57,512 bases of DNA from Candidatus Faecalibacterium gallistercoris (GCA_019116585.1 DXBJ01000024.1:1-57512); one strand, 5' to 3'. Shown: positions 26,554 to 35,493, numbered from the stretch's first letter. Numbers and translations: made by a program. Notes: generated by a model from the sequence alone, not told the origin.

Positions 26554-27702
26554 TTACCCGCCGGCAATATCTCCCAGCAGGGTATAGGTGACCCGATAGT
26601 ACAGGCGGCCCGATCGTGTCTCGATGCTCTCCTGCAGGGCGGCGACCGCCGCCCCCGGCCACTCTGCTTCCAGGGCCCGGAGGGCAGAGAGCCGGGCCAT
26701 GGCCAGGGCCTGCTCCTCGGAGTAGACCACTTCGCCGGCCCGGCGTCCATAATAGGTGGTCTCTTCCACGGCCACCGGCAGAGGCAGGCCGAACGGTTCC
26801 AGAGGGACATGGCGGGTGATCGCCAGGCTGTCCTCCTCCCGCGCCCCGCCCCAGCGCGGCAGCGTCAGATGCAGCCCCCCGCAGGACAGGCGCAGCCGGG
26901 TGCTGCGCGCCTCCTCCAGGAGGGGGACCTGGACGGCCAGGGGCTGCTCGCAGGCGGTGGACCACACAAAACGGGCGGTCACCCGGCCGGCCGCCGAGCT
27001 GAAAATGGGGGTGCCGTCCCGCTCGGTGCGGGCCGTGCCGATCAGGGGTTGGCCCGCCTCCACCTGCTGCCCCGGCTCGACCAGGGCGGTACCGCTTTTG
27101 ATCTCCACCTCGGTGACGGTCCCGCCGGTCCGGGCGCAGATGGTTTGCAGCTTGCCCGAAAACAGGACGGGCGCCGGCTGGACGGCCGCAGCTTCCACCT
27201 CCAGCCGGCCGCCAAAAAAGTTGACGCTGGCCCAGGAGAACTCTCCGCTCTGCAAAAGGGCGTATTCCCCGTCGGCCAGGGCCTGCTGCGTCACCCGGGC
27301 CCCCGGCTCCAGGCCGGAGTTTTCCCGCAGGATGGCGGAGGCCCGGGCCTGCTGGCCGGGGGTCAGCCCGGTATAGGCGACGGTCCAGACCAGGCTCCGG
27401 CTCCCAAGCACCAGAGGCAGGAACAGGGCCAGCCCCACCCACAACCCCCGCCGCCGGAGCAGGGGCCGGAGACGGAAAAACCATCCCCGCCGCCTGCCGA
27501 TCCGCAGCCGCACCCGCTGCCGCCGGGCCAGGGCTGCCAGCTTCCGGTAGCGCCAGGCCGCGCAGCGCCCGTCAAAACCGCCGGGCTGCGGCGTCAGCGC
27601 GGCAAGCTGGAGCCCTGCGGCAGCCGCCTCGTTGAGAAGGGCTTCGGTATTGCCGCCGCGGGCGGAAAAGGCGACCCCCGCCCAGAGCTGTACAGCCTCC
27701 AT
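26554..27702 (-). CDS. yqfD: Sporulation protein YqfD
   Basis: A 382-aa protein with a basic region and a single membrane helix (about residues 86-104, GLWVGLALFLPLVLGSRSLV), followed by an extracytoplasmic part. The segments GLEPGARV, FFGGRLEVE, GTVTEVEIKSGTALVEPGQQV and TYYGRRAGEVVYSEEQAL match the YqfD family. In Bacillus the yqfC-yqfD pair is made in the mother cell under SigE and is needed for forespore engulfment or cortex steps. The order yqfC then yqfD is kept here, 18 nt apart. The C-terminus is complete. Confidence 0.88.
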   Translation of the reverse strand: MEAVQLWAGVAFSARGGNTEALLNEAAAAGLQLAALTPQPGGFDGRCAAWRYRKLAALARRQRVRLRIGRRRGWFFRLRPLLRRRGLWVGLALFLPLVLGSRSLVWTVAYTGLTPGQQARASAILRENSGLEPGARVTQQALADGEYALLQSGEFSWASVNFFGGRLEVEAAAVQPAPVLFSGKLQTICARTGGTVTEVEIKSGTALVEPGQQVEAGQPLIGTARTERDGTPIFSSAAGRVTARFVWSTACEQPLAVQVPLLEEARSTRLRLSCGGLHLTLPRWGGAREEDSLAITRHVPLEPFGLPLPVAVEETTYYGRRAGEVVYSEEQALAMARLSALRALEAEWPGAAVAALQESIETRSGRLYYRVTYTLLGDIAGG

Positions 27703-27720
27703 CCGGACGCCTCCTTCTGC

Positions 27721-28011
27721 TCACACATCGTCGGAAAAATCGGTCCGCACGAACCGCCCCCGCAGGGTGATGCGGTGGGCCGTCAGGGAGAGGATCTGCA
27801 TCCCGTCCCCGTACACGGTGAAAACGCCGCCGTACAGCTCCAGGCAGAGCTTGTTCTCGTCGTAGGTGCGGATGGTTTTGAAGTGCTCGATCTCCATCTG
27901 GGAGCCGGTCATGTAGACGGCCGGCCGCCGGTACATCCCGGCGGGGGGCTGGCCGAACAGCAGCCGCAGCCAGCCGCGCGGCGTCAGCCGCCCTTTGCGT
28001 TGTTTCGACAC
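27721..28011 (-). CDS. yqfC: Sporulation protein YqfC
   Basis: A 96-aa YabP/YqfC-family protein. The conserved core reads GSQMEIEHFKTIRTYDENKL, then GVFTVYGDGMQILSLTAHRI and LRGRF. Translation starts at GTG 28011 behind GGGAGGGG; no ATG fits the family start. It precedes yqfD in a two-gene leftward unit. Its presence implies a sporulation programme or a remnant of one. Confidence 0.85.
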   Translation of the reverse strand: MSKQRKGRLTPRGWLRLLFGQPPAGMYRRPAVYMTGSQMEIEHFKTIRTYDENKLCLELYGGVFTVYGDGMQILSLTAHRITLRGRFVRTDFSDDV

Positions 28012-28075
28012 CTTTTCCCCTCCCGTTGGCGGTGCGGCGGGCCTGTGCTGCCGCCGGCATGGTACGCCGCTTCTG

Positions 28076-28089
28076 TCCATATATATGGA
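28076..28089. promoter_or_regulatory. 14-bp palindrome between divergent yqfC and ylbJ-like genes
   Basis: TCCATATATATGGA is a perfect palindrome and places CATATATAT, a mother-cell-sigma -10-like sequence (compare the SigE/SigK CATA-type -10), on both strands. No convincing -35 is seen for either side. It could be a shared bidirectional -10 or an operator. Confidence 0.3.
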
Positions 28090-28105
28090 AGCAGGGGGGC
28101 TGCTT

Positions 28106-29176
28106 ATGTATCGCCGCTGTGTTTTCGTCCTGCTTGCGCTGCTGACGGCTGCGCTGCCTTTTGCCGCGCCTGCGGCCTGCGCCCGGGCCCTGCGGGAGGG
28201 GCTGGCCCTCTGTGGAGGGCCGCTGCTGCTGTCTTTGTTCCCGTTTTTGATCGTTTCCACCCTGCTGGCCCGCAGCGGCGGCGGGGAACTTCTGGGCGCT
28301 CCGCTGCGCCCGATGGCCCGGCTGGCAGGGGCTCGGGCTCCCTGTGCAGGGGGCGTCCTGCTGATGGGCCTGGTGGGGGGATTTGCCCCGGCGGCCAACG
28401 CGGCGGCCCAGGCCGTCCGTTCGGGCCGGCTTTCCGCCCGGGAGGCGGCGGGTCTGCTGCCCGCCTGCATCTGCTCGGGGCCTTCCTTTGTGATTTTGAC
28501 CGTAGGCGAGGGGATGCTGGGCAGCGCCGGGGCCGGGGTGCGTCTGTTTGCCGCCCAGGTCCTGGCGGGCCTGGCCGCGGCCGCCCTTCTGCGGCGGGTC
28601 CGCCGTCCGGCCGGGCCGGAGCAGCCTCTGCCTGCCGCCGGCACCGACCCGCTGCCGCCTCTGCGGCTGGACGGGGTCATCGCGGACGCCGCCCTGACCT
28701 ACGTCAAACTGTGCGGCTTCATCCTGTATTTCCGGCTGCTGGCGGGAGGGCTGAGCGCCGCGGCGCCGGAACTGGGCCTGCCCGCCGCCCTCCTGCTGGA
28801 GGTCTGCTCGGGATGCGACCTGGCTTCCCGGACGGGGCGGTGGGCCGGGTGGCTCTGCTGTGCCGCGATCAGCCTGCAGGGGCTGTCGGTGCTGCTGCAG
28901 GTGCGGACCATCTGCCCGGCGCAGGTGTCGTTCCGGCCGCTGCTGGCCGCCCGGCTGCTCCATCTGCCCCTGTCCCTGGCCTTTTTCCGGCTGCTGCTGT
29001 GGCTGCCGGGTGGAGCGGCCCCCGCGGCCGCGGCGCTGCATCCGTCGCCGGTCCTTCTGCGGCGGGTCCCGCCCGACTGCGCCCTGCTGGCGTTTCTGGG
29101 CTGCTGCCTGGCGGTGTGCCAGCTGAGCCGCGCCCTGCCCGGGCCCGGAGCAAAAAGAAAAGCCCCGAAGCCGTAA
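28106..29176 (+). CDS. YlbJ-like sporulation membrane protein (nucleoside-recognition/Gate family)
   Basis: A 356-aa protein with about eight hydrophobic helices. The segments ALCGGPLLLSLFPFLIVSTL, GVLLMGLVGGFAPAANAAAQ and SAREAAGLLPACICSGPSFV follow the YlbJ pattern of gated-channel-like repeats. YlbJ helps move dipicolinic acid or otherwise supports heat resistance in Bacillus spores. The ATG at 28106 has AGGGGGG 6 nt upstream; an ATG at 28085 is also in frame. It diverges from yqfC-yqfD, which supports a sporulation link. Leu/Ala content is very high, consistent with the GC bias. Confidence 0.75.
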   Translation: MYRRCVFVLLALLTAALPFAAPAACARALREGLALCGGPLLLSLFPFLIVSTLLARSGGGELLGAPLRPMARLAGARAPCAGGVLLMGLVGGFAPAANAAAQAVRSGRLSAREAAGLLPACICSGPSFVILTVGEGMLGSAGAGVRLFAAQVLAGLAAAALLRRVRRPAGPEQPLPAAGTDPLPPLRLDGVIADAALTYVKLCGFILYFRLLAGGLSAAAPELGLPAALLLEVCSGCDLASRTGRWAGWLCCAAISLQGLSVLLQVRTICPAQVSFRPLLAARLLHLPLSLAFFRLLLWLPGGAAPAAAALHPSPVLLRRVPPDCALLAFLGCCLAVCQLSRALPGPGAKRKAPKP

Positions 29177-29195
29177 AAACGGCCTCGGAGCCTTT
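29157..29195 (-). terminator. tRNA-Thr terminator overlapping the ylbJ-like 3' end
   Basis: Long arms (29160-29174 and 29179-29194) form a 14- to 15-bp stem with two mismatches. On the minus strand it ends in GCTTTTCTTTTT, a good terminator for the leftward tRNA. It overlaps the last codons of the rightward gene. Confidence 0.8.
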
Positions 29196-29197
29196 GC

Positions 29198-29273
29198 TGG
29201 AGCTACTGATCCGATTCGAACGGACGACCTGCTCATTACGAGTGAGCTGCTCTACCGGCTGAGCCACAGTAGC
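29198..29273 (-). tRNA. tRNA-Thr (anticodon CGT)
   Basis: A 76-nt cloverleaf on the minus strand. The acceptor stem GCTACTG/CAGTAGC is followed by T and an encoded CCA. The D-arm is GCTC..GAGC, the anticodon stem GCTCA/TGAGC encloses loop CTCGTAA (anticodon CGT, reading ACG), and the T-loop is TTCGAAT. It has its own promoter and terminator. Confidence 0.95.
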
Positions 29274-29298
29274 ATGCTGCCTGGCTGCAACGCAAACT

Positions 29299-29327
29299 AT
29301 TTTAGCATAAAAGTGCGGCTGTGTCAA
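29299..29327 (-). promoter_or_regulatory. tRNA-Thr promoter
   Basis: Minus strand TTGACA (29322-29327), 17 bp, TAAAAT (29299-29304), placing the start about 20 nt before the mature tRNA. Confidence 0.85.
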
Positions 29328-29412
29328 GCAATTCCGCCGCGGCGGAGCCATGGCCGCTATTACAGGGAAAAGCGCTTCAATGTGAGCGAATAATTTTGTG
29401 TAACCTTCACAG

Positions 29413-29441
29413 TTTCCACTATAAAGTTTTGGTGATATAAT
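29413..29441 (+). promoter_or_regulatory. phoH promoter
   Basis: TTTCCA (29413-29418), 17 bp, TATAAT (29436-29441) in a short AT-rich island before phoH. This is the likely promoter for phoH-ybeY-era. Confidence 0.6.
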
Positions 29442-29495
29442 AAAGAGTAAGAATCATTTTCATGTCGAAAAGCAAACCGTTTCGGGAGGGATCAC

Positions 29496-30458
29496 ATGGC
29501 TGAAAAAAGCATCGAACTGGACAGCGTGGAAGTGGCTGCCGCCGTGTTCGGCAACTGCGACTGCAACATCCGTCTGTTGGAAAAGGAGTTTTCCGTCACG
29601 GCGACCTGCCGGGGCACCATGCTGCGCCTTGCAGGCGAGGCGGACAACGTGGCCGCCGCGGCCCGCGCGGTGGAGGGGATGCTACTGCTGAACGAGAACC
29701 ACACCCCTCTTGAGGACCAGACCGTCCGCTACTGCATGAGCCTGGCCCACGACGGGGAGGAAAAGCGGGTGCGGGAGCTGACCGAGGACTTTGTGGCGGT
29801 GACCGCCAAGGGGCGGCCCATCCGCCCCAAGACCCTGGGCCAGAAGGAATACCTGAACGCCATCCGCACCCACCCCATCACCTTTGGGGTGGGGCCGGCC
29901 GGCACCGGCAAGACCTATCTGGCGGTGGCAATGGCGGTCAAAGCCTTCAAGGCCAAGGATGTGTCCCGGATCGTGCTGACCCGGCCGGCGGTGGAAGCAG
30001 GGGAAAAACTGGGTTTTCTGCCCGGCGACCTGCAGCAGAAGGTGGACCCCTACCTGCGGCCCCTCTACGACGGACTGTTCGATATGCTGGGGGCCGAGAC
30101 CTTCGAGCGCCTGACCGAAAAGCAGATGATCGAGGTGGCCCCCCTGGCCTATATGCGCGGGCGGACGCTGGACGACTCCTTCATCATTTTGGACGAGGCC
30201 CAGAACACCACCCCCGAGCAGATGAAAATGTTCCTGACCCGAATGGGCACCGGCTCGAAAGTGGTGGTGACCGGCGACGTCACCCAGATCGACCTGCCCG
30301 ACCGCACCCGCAGCGGCCTGGTGGACGCTTTGCAGGTGCTGAAAAACATTTCGGGGATCGCCCAGTGTTATTTTAACGAAAAAGACGTGGTGCGCCACCG
30401 GCTGGTGCAGGAGATCATCAAGGCATACGAGGCCGCCGCGCACCCGGCCAAACGCTGA
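29496..30458 (+). CDS. phoH: PhoH family ATPase
   Basis: A 320-aa PhoH-like protein. A KH-like N-terminal region (about residues 1-90) precedes a P-loop ATPase with Walker A GPAGTGKT (about 132-139), LTRPAVEAGEKLGFLPGD, and Walker B FIILDEAQNTTPEQMK. PhoH/YbeZ proteins are RNA-helicase-like and work with YbeY in rRNA and mRNA quality control. ybeY lies 67 nt downstream, as in many bacteria. In Bacillus this gene also follows yqfC-yqfD; here those genes are on the opposite strand nearby. Confidence 0.95.
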   Translation: MAEKSIELDSVEVAAAVFGNCDCNIRLLEKEFSVTATCRGTMLRLAGEADNVAAAARAVEGMLLLNENHTPLEDQTVRYCMSLAHDGEEKRVRELTEDFVAVTAKGRPIRPKTLGQKEYLNAIRTHPITFGVGPAGTGKTYLAVAMAVKAFKAKDVSRIVLTRPAVEAGEKLGFLPGDLQQKVDPYLRPLYDGLFDMLGAETFERLTEKQMIEVAPLAYMRGRTLDDSFIILDEAQNTTPEQMKMFLTRMGTGSKVVVTGDVTQIDLPDRTRSGLVDALQVLKNISGIAQCYFNEKDVVRHRLVQEIIKAYEAAAHPAKR

Positions 30459-30525
30459 CCCTGCCGCGCGAGACGCAGGGATTTATGATAAGAAGAGCGC
30501 CGCAAAAAGAAAGGAGCGGACCCAT

Positions 30526-31017
30526 ATGTCCAACAAAGTACTCATAGCCAACGAACAGAAGGCGGTCAAAGTGCCGTCCGGCCTGCGCATCCTGATCCGC
30601 CGGGCCTGCAACGCCGTGCTGGAATACGAGCATTTCGAGGGTGCCGCGGAGATCAGCGTCACCTTTGTGGACAATGCCGCCATCGCCGAGCTGAACAACC
30701 AGTACCGCAGCAAGCCCATGCCCACCGACGTGCTCAGCTTCCCGCTGGGGGTGGACGGCAAGTACGACATCGACGAGAACAACGGCTGCAAGATGCTGGG
30801 GGACATCGTCATCAGCATGGAGCGCGCCCTGGAGCAGGCCAACCTTTACGGCCACTCCCTGCAGCGGGAGGTGGCGTTCCTGACCGTCCACTCGATGCTG
30901 CACCTGCTGGGCTACGACCATGAGAACGGCGGCCTGGAGGCCGTCCGCATGCGGGAACGGGAAGAAGCCGTCCTGCAGCAGCTGGGCCTGCCCCGCACCG
31001 TCAGCTACACCGAGTAA
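30526..31017 (+). CDS. ybeY: Endoribonuclease YbeY (rRNA maturation factor)
   Basis: A 163-aa metalloprotein with the zinc motif HSMLHLLGYDHE (HxxxHxxGxDH type) near residues 122-133 and the conserved RSKPMPTDVLSFPLG segment near 61-75. YbeY matures 16S rRNA 3' ends and removes defective ribosomes, often with Era and YbeZ/PhoH. The ribosome site is AAGGAG. Era starts 26 nt downstream, so the phoH-ybeY-era operon is intact except for the missing dgkA and cdd often found between them. Confidence 0.96.
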   Translation: MSNKVLIANEQKAVKVPSGLRILIRRACNAVLEYEHFEGAAEISVTFVDNAAIAELNNQYRSKPMPTDVLSFPLGVDGKYDIDENNGCKMLGDIVISMERALEQANLYGHSLQREVAFLTVHSMLHLLGYDHENGGLEAVRMREREEAVLQQLGLPRTVSYTE

Positions 31018-31043
31018 GGAACAAACAGAAAGAGAGCAGACTT

Positions 31044-31973
31044 TTGAATCACAACGACAATTTTGCCGGCGGTACCGCGTCGGTGTTCGTGGCGGTCATC
31101 GGCCGGCCCAACGTGGGCAAATCCAGCCTGACCAACCTCCTGGTGGGGGAAAAGGTGGCCATCGTCACCTCCAAGCCCCAGACCACCCGCACCCGGATCA
31201 CCGGCGTGGTCACCCGCGGGCCGCTGCAGTATGTGCTGCTGGACACCCCCGGCGTCCACAAGGCCAAAAACAAGCTGGGCAAGCGGATGGACAAGACCGC
31301 CAGCGACTCGCTGGGGGACGTGGATGTGTCCATGATGCTGTTCGAGCCTCACCCCGGCCTCAACGAGTCGGAGCAGGCGCTGATCGACGCGCTGCGCCGC
31401 AGCGGCCCGGCCATCGCCGTCATCAACAAGACCGACCTGGTCCGGGACCCGGCGGAGCTGGACGCCCGCCGGGCTGAGCTGGAGGCCCTGGGCGTGTTCG
31501 ACCAGGTGTGCGCCGTCAGTGTCCGGGACCGCAAAAACTGCGAAGAACTGTTCGACGTGCTGGGCCGCTATGCCGTGGAGGGCCCTCACTACTTTGACGA
31601 CGACGCCTACACCGATATGCCCGAAAAAGAGCTGGTGGCCGAACTGATCCGGGAAAAGGCCCTGCTGTTCATGCGGGACGAGATCCCCCACGGGCTGGCG
31701 GTGGTGGTGGAGCGCTTCAAAGAGCGCCCCGGTACCGACCTGGTGGACATCGACGTGAACATCTACTGCGAGCGGGAGAGCCACAAGGGCATGGTCATCG
31801 GCAAAGGCGGCGCCATGCTGAAAAAGATCGCCAGCGCCGCCCGGGCCGACTGTGAGGAGTTCCTGGGCTGCCGGGTCAACCTGCAGTGCTGGGTCAAAGT
31901 CAAGCCCGACTGGCGGGACAACGAGTTCCTTTTGAACAGCTTCGGCTTCCGCCAGGACAACGGCCGCAGGTGA
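31044..31973 (+). CDS. era: GTPase Era
   Basis: A 309-aa GTPase for 30S assembly. The G domain has GRPNVGKSS (about residues 18-26), DTPGVH and NKTDLV. The C-terminal KH domain carries SHKGMVIGKGGAMLKKI, which binds the 16S 3' end. Translation starts at TTG 31044 with AGAGAG upstream; no ATG occurs before the G domain, so the weak start may lower expression relative to ybeY. The length matches the family. Confidence 0.96.
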   Translation: MNHNDNFAGGTASVFVAVIGRPNVGKSSLTNLLVGEKVAIVTSKPQTTRTRITGVVTRGPLQYVLLDTPGVHKAKNKLGKRMDKTASDSLGDVDVSMMLFEPHPGLNESEQALIDALRRSGPAIAVINKTDLVRDPAELDARRAELEALGVFDQVCAVSVRDRKNCEELFDVLGRYAVEGPHYFDDDAYTDMPEKELVAELIREKALLFMRDEIPHGLAVVVERFKERPGTDLVDIDVNIYCERESHKGMVIGKGGAMLKKIASAARADCEEFLGCRVNLQCWVKVKPDWRDNEFLLNSFGFRQDNGRR

Positions 31974-32085
31974 CCGCCTGCCAGAACAGGACAGTTTTCC
32001 CGGGGATACCGCGCTAAGATGGGGTTAATCTAAACGGCAGGGACGCGGCAGGGACCTGACCCCCAGAAAGGCGAGGTGCAGACAG

Positions 32086-32283
32086 ATGGATGCGGAGAGC
32101 TGCTGGAAGGCGTTTGCCTCCACCGGGAAGATCGGCCATTATCTTGACTACAGACGGGCGGCGGCCGGCGGCCCCGCCCCCGGGCAGGGGACGTGCAATG
32201 GACGAATTTGTGATCATGGGCCTGGTGCTGCAGGAGATCGAGTACGGCGAAGCGGACCGGATCCTCAAGATACTGACGGCTGA
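32086..32283 (+). CDS. YqzL-like small protein
   Basis: A 65-aa reading frame with GAGGTG before the ATG at 32086. The first 25 residues, with CWKAFASTGKIGHYLDYRRA, match the YqzL pattern (W.xF..TG...YL.Y), and the place between era and recO is exactly that of Bacillus yqzL. The rest is Gly/Pro/Ala-rich and unlike the family, because the frame runs on past the usual end and overlaps recO by 86 nt in another frame. Function unknown. Confidence 0.6.
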   Translation: MDAESCWKAFASTGKIGHYLDYRRAAAGGPAPGQGTCNGRICDHGPGAAGDRVRRSGPDPQDTDG

Positions 32284-32986
32284 AAAAGGGCTTATCAGCG
32301 CATTCGCCAAAAACAGCATGCGGCTGACAAGCCATCTTTTTGCGGCCTGCGGCCAGCTTTGCTATTCAGAGTTCGTCCTCCGGCCCGGCCGCAACACCGA
32401 GGAACGGATGTACACCGTGGTGGAAGCGGGCTACGAGACCGACTTCCGCAACATCGGCTACAGCTTCGAAGCCCAGGGCGTCGCCATGTACATGGTGGAG
32501 TTCACCCTGGCGCTTTCGCTGGCCGAGCAGCCGGCGGAAAAGGAGCTCAAGCTCCTGATGAACTGCCTGTACAAGATCTGCCAGCAGAGGACCGACCCCA
32601 AACTGGTCAAGGCAGTGTTCGAGCTGCGGATGACCTGCGAGTGCGGCTTCCAGCCCCAGCTGCTCTGCTGCCAGGGCTGCGGCGCCTACGATGGCGACCG
32701 CTTCTGCCTGGACCCGGAGGACGGCCGGCTGCTCTGTGCCGACTGTGCGGCGAAAGAGGGCAGAGACTGCAACCTGGACAAGGGCGCGCTGTTCGCCGTG
32801 CGCTACATCTGCCTTGTGGAGGACAAAAAACTGTTCGGCTTCCGTATCTCGGCCGCCAGCGCCCGGCTGTTGTACGCTGCGGCGGAGCAGTATGCGCTGG
32901 CCCATATGGACAAGCCGCTGAATTCGTTAAAATTCCTGCGGTCCCTCTCTGCGTGGGACCCGGACCAACGACCCAAAAAGGATTGA
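32198..32986 (+). CDS. recO: DNA repair protein RecO
   Basis: A 262-aa RecO, which loads RecA on gapped DNA with RecR. An N-terminal OB fold opens with DEFVIMGLVLQEIEYGEADR. The helical domain follows, and a C4 zinc site is visible in LLCCQGCGAYDGD and RLLCADCA. The ATG at 32198 is set by the start of homology; the frame is open upstream to 32090. It overlaps the yqzL-like gene, which suggests coupled translation. mutS2 starts 4 nt after the stop. Confidence 0.93.
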   Translation: MDEFVIMGLVLQEIEYGEADRILKILTAEKGLISAFAKNSMRLTSHLFAACGQLCYSEFVLRPGRNTEERMYTVVEAGYETDFRNIGYSFEAQGVAMYMVEFTLALSLAEQPAEKELKLLMNCLYKICQQRTDPKLVKAVFELRMTCECGFQPQLLCCQGCGAYDGDRFCLDPEDGRLLCADCAAKEGRDCNLDKGALFAVRYICLVEDKKLFGFRISAASARLLYAAAEQYALAHMDKPLNSLKFLRSLSAWDPDQRPKKD

Positions 32987-32990
32987 ATCA

Positions 32991-35408
32991 ATGGAGACAA
33001 GTTACTTAAAAACCCTTGAACTGAACAAGATCATCGAACGGGCCGCCGCCGGATGCGTCTGCGGGGAGGCCAAGGCCAAAATGCTGGCCCTGGCTCCCCA
33101 GTGCGACCCGGACGAGGTCCGCTTTGCGCTGGAGCAGACCGACGCCATCAACACCCTGCTCATCAAAAACGGCTCGCCCCGGTTCGGCGGGGTGGAGGGG
33201 GTCAGCGCCCTGGCCACCCGGGCCGTCAAAGGCGGCGTCCTCTCCATGGGCGAGCTGCTGTTGGTGGCGGGGGCGCTGCGCAACTTCCAGAATCTGAGCG
33301 CCTGGTACGGTTCCACCGACCACGACGCCCTGCCCACCGACGATCTGTTCTATGCCCTGGCCCCCCAGCCCGGGCTGGAACAGCAGATCACCAGCGCTAT
33401 CCTGGCGCCCGACACCATGGCGGACACCGCCTCCCACACCCTGGCAGACCTGCGCAAAAAGATCCGTGCCACCGAGAACTCCATCCGCGACCGGCTGGAA
33501 GGCCTGGTCCACAACATGGAGTCCTCCAAATACCTGCAGGAAGCGGTGGTCTCGATCCGCAACGGGCGGTACGTGGTGCCGGTCAAAAGCGAGTACCGCG
33601 GCGAGGTCAGCGGCATCATCCACGACGTGTCCTCCACCGGCGCTACCGTCTTTGTGGAGCCGCAGGCCGTGGTGGAGGCCAACGCCCGCATCCTGCAGTA
33701 CCGCGCCCAGGAGGCCCAGGAGATTGAGCGGATCCTGACGGCTTTTACCAGCCAAGTGGCCGCCATCGAACCCCAGTTCCAGTACAGCTACAAGGCCATG
33801 CTGGAGATCGACATCCTGCTGGCCAAGGCCCGGATGGCCCTTGAAATGAAGGCTTTCAAGCCCTCGGTCAGCTACGACGGTTCCTTCTCGCTGGTGCGGG
33901 CCCGGCACCCCCTGATCGACCCGGCCAAATGCGTCCCGGTGGACATCGCCCTGGGGAAGGATTACGACTCCCTCATCATCACCGGCCCCAACACCGGCGG
34001 CAAGACCGTCACCCTCAAGACCGCCGGCCTGCTGTGCGCCATGGCCCAGTGCGGCTTTTTGATCCCGGCGGACGAGCGCAGCGAAGTCTGTGTCTTTCAG
34101 GAATATCTGGTGGACATCGGCGACGAGCAGAGCATCGAGCAGAGCCTGTCCACCTTTTCGGGCCACATGACCAAGATCACCGGCATCCTTCAGCTGGCCG
34201 CTCCCGGCACCCTGGTCCTGCTGGACGAGCTGGGCGCCGGCACCGACCCCGCCGAAGGCGCGGCCCTGGCGGTGGCCATCATCGAGGATCTGCGCCGCCG
34301 CGGCGTCCTGCTGATGGCCACCACCCACTATGCCGAACTGAAAGTCTTTGCCCTCGAGACCCCCGGGGTGGTCAACGCCAGCTGCGAATTCGACCTGGAC
34401 ACCCTGCGGCCCACCTACAAGCTGAGCGTCGGCGTCCCGGGCAAGTCCAACGCCTTCCTCATCAGCGAAAAGCTGGGCATCCCCGAACCGATCATCGAGG
34501 CGGCCCGGCAGCACCTCTCAGCCGACGACAAGCGGCTGGATGCGGTGCTGGGCCAGCTGGACGATTTGAAACTCCAGCTCAAGGCCAGCCAGGATGAGGT
34601 GGAGCGCCTCCGCCACGAGGCCGCCCACCAGCTGGAAGCCGCCCAGCAGAAGAAGGAAGAACTGATCCGCCAGGGCGAAAACGAGCTGGAAGCCGCCCGC
34701 GCCAAGGCCCGCGCCCTGGCCCAGCAGGTGGAAAACGAAGCCTACCGCCTGACCGACGAGCTGCGCCAGATCCAGAAGGACGAAAAGACCAGCGCCCAGC
34801 AGCGGGCCCAGCGCGCCCGGGAGATCGCCAAAAAGGAGTCGGCGAAGCTGTTCGCACACTCCGATGTGGTGCACAATCCGGTGCGGGATTTTGTCCCCCT
34901 GAAAGAGGTGCGGGTGGGGCAGGAAGTCTGCATCGCCGAACTGGGCCAGCTGGCCACCGTCCTGGCCCTGCCCGACCGCAACGGCAACGTCCTGGTCCGG
35001 GCCGGCATCGTCAAGACCAAAGTGCCCCTCAAGGGCCTGAAGCAGCCGGACAAGATGGAAAAAGCCCCCGCGGCCCCCAAGACCAAAGCCCAGATGCGCT
35101 ATACCCGCCAGACCGGCGACAGCACCCGCGGAGACGGCGGGCACTTCGAGCGGGTGCGGCGGGAGGCCAAGATGGAGTGCAACCTGCTGGGCCTGACCGT
35201 GGACGAAGCGATCCAGGAGGCGGATTCCTTCATCGACCACGCCGTCCTGAACGGACAGTCCACCGTCTACCTGATCCACGGCAACGGCACCGGCGCTTTG
35301 CGCGCCGCCATCCAAAAGCATCTGCGGGGCCACCGGAACGTCAAGAGCTTCCGCCTGGGCCGCTACGGCGAAGGGGAGAGCGGCGTCACCGTTGTGGAGC
35401 TGAAGTGA
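32991..35408 (+). CDS. mutS2: Endonuclease MutS2
   Basis: An 805-aa MutS2. After a MutS core and clamp (about residues 1-310) comes the ATPase with Walker A GPNTGGKTVTLKT, followed by LLDELGAGTDPAEGAAL (Walker B). A long coiled coil, rich in E/Q/A/R (about 510-630), leads to the C-terminal Smr nuclease domain (about 730-805) with HGNGTGALR. The usual LDLRG of Smr appears as NLLGLTV. MutS2 suppresses recombination and rescues collided ribosomes. GGA lies 8-9 nt before the ATG. Confidence 0.96.
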   Translation: METSYLKTLELNKIIERAAAGCVCGEAKAKMLALAPQCDPDEVRFALEQTDAINTLLIKNGSPRFGGVEGVSALATRAVKGGVLSMGELLLVAGALRNFQNLSAWYGSTDHDALPTDDLFYALAPQPGLEQQITSAILAPDTMADTASHTLADLRKKIRATENSIRDRLEGLVHNMESSKYLQEAVVSIRNGRYVVPVKSEYRGEVSGIIHDVSSTGATVFVEPQAVVEANARILQYRAQEAQEIERILTAFTSQVAAIEPQFQYSYKAMLEIDILLAKARMALEMKAFKPSVSYDGSFSLVRARHPLIDPAKCVPVDIALGKDYDSLIITGPNTGGKTVTLKTAGLLCAMAQCGFLIPADERSEVCVFQEYLVDIGDEQSIEQSLSTFSGHMTKITGILQLAAPGTLVLLDELGAGTDPAEGAALAVAIIEDLRRRGVLLMATTHYAELKVFALETPGVVNASCEFDLDTLRPTYKLSVGVPGKSNAFLISEKLGIPEPIIEAARQHLSADDKRLDAVLGQLDDLKLQLKASQDEVERLRHEAAHQLEAAQQKKEELIRQGENELEAARAKARALAQQVENEAYRLTDELRQIQKDEKTSAQQRAQRAREIAKKESAKLFAHSDVVHNPVRDFVPLKEVRVGQEVCIAELGQLATVLALPDRNGNVLVRAGIVKTKVPLKGLKQPDKMEKAPAAPKTKAQMRYTRQTGDSTRGDGGHFERVRREAKMECNLLGLTVDEAIQEADSFIDHAVLNGQSTVYLIHGNGTGALRAAIQKHLRGHRNVKSFRLGRYGEGESGVTVVELK

Positions 35409-35455
35409 CCTGCGCCTTTCTCCGCGATCGGATCTGCCGGGCGTTCCCCCGGCGG

Positions 35456-35493
35456 GGCCGCCCGGGTGCAATCTTCGGGCGGCCTGTTTCGTT
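35456..35493 (+). terminator. mutS2 terminator
   Basis: GGCCGCCCG (35456-35464) pairs with CGGGCGGCC (35476-35484), followed by TGTTTCGTT. Confidence 0.8.

Noticed and set aside
26616-29262. A + strand frame of 817 codons (26809-29262) across yqfD, yqfC and the ylbJ-like gene.
   Set aside because: It runs antisense to yqfD/yqfC and out of frame with the ylbJ-like gene; the translation is Gly/Pro/Arg-rich without domains.
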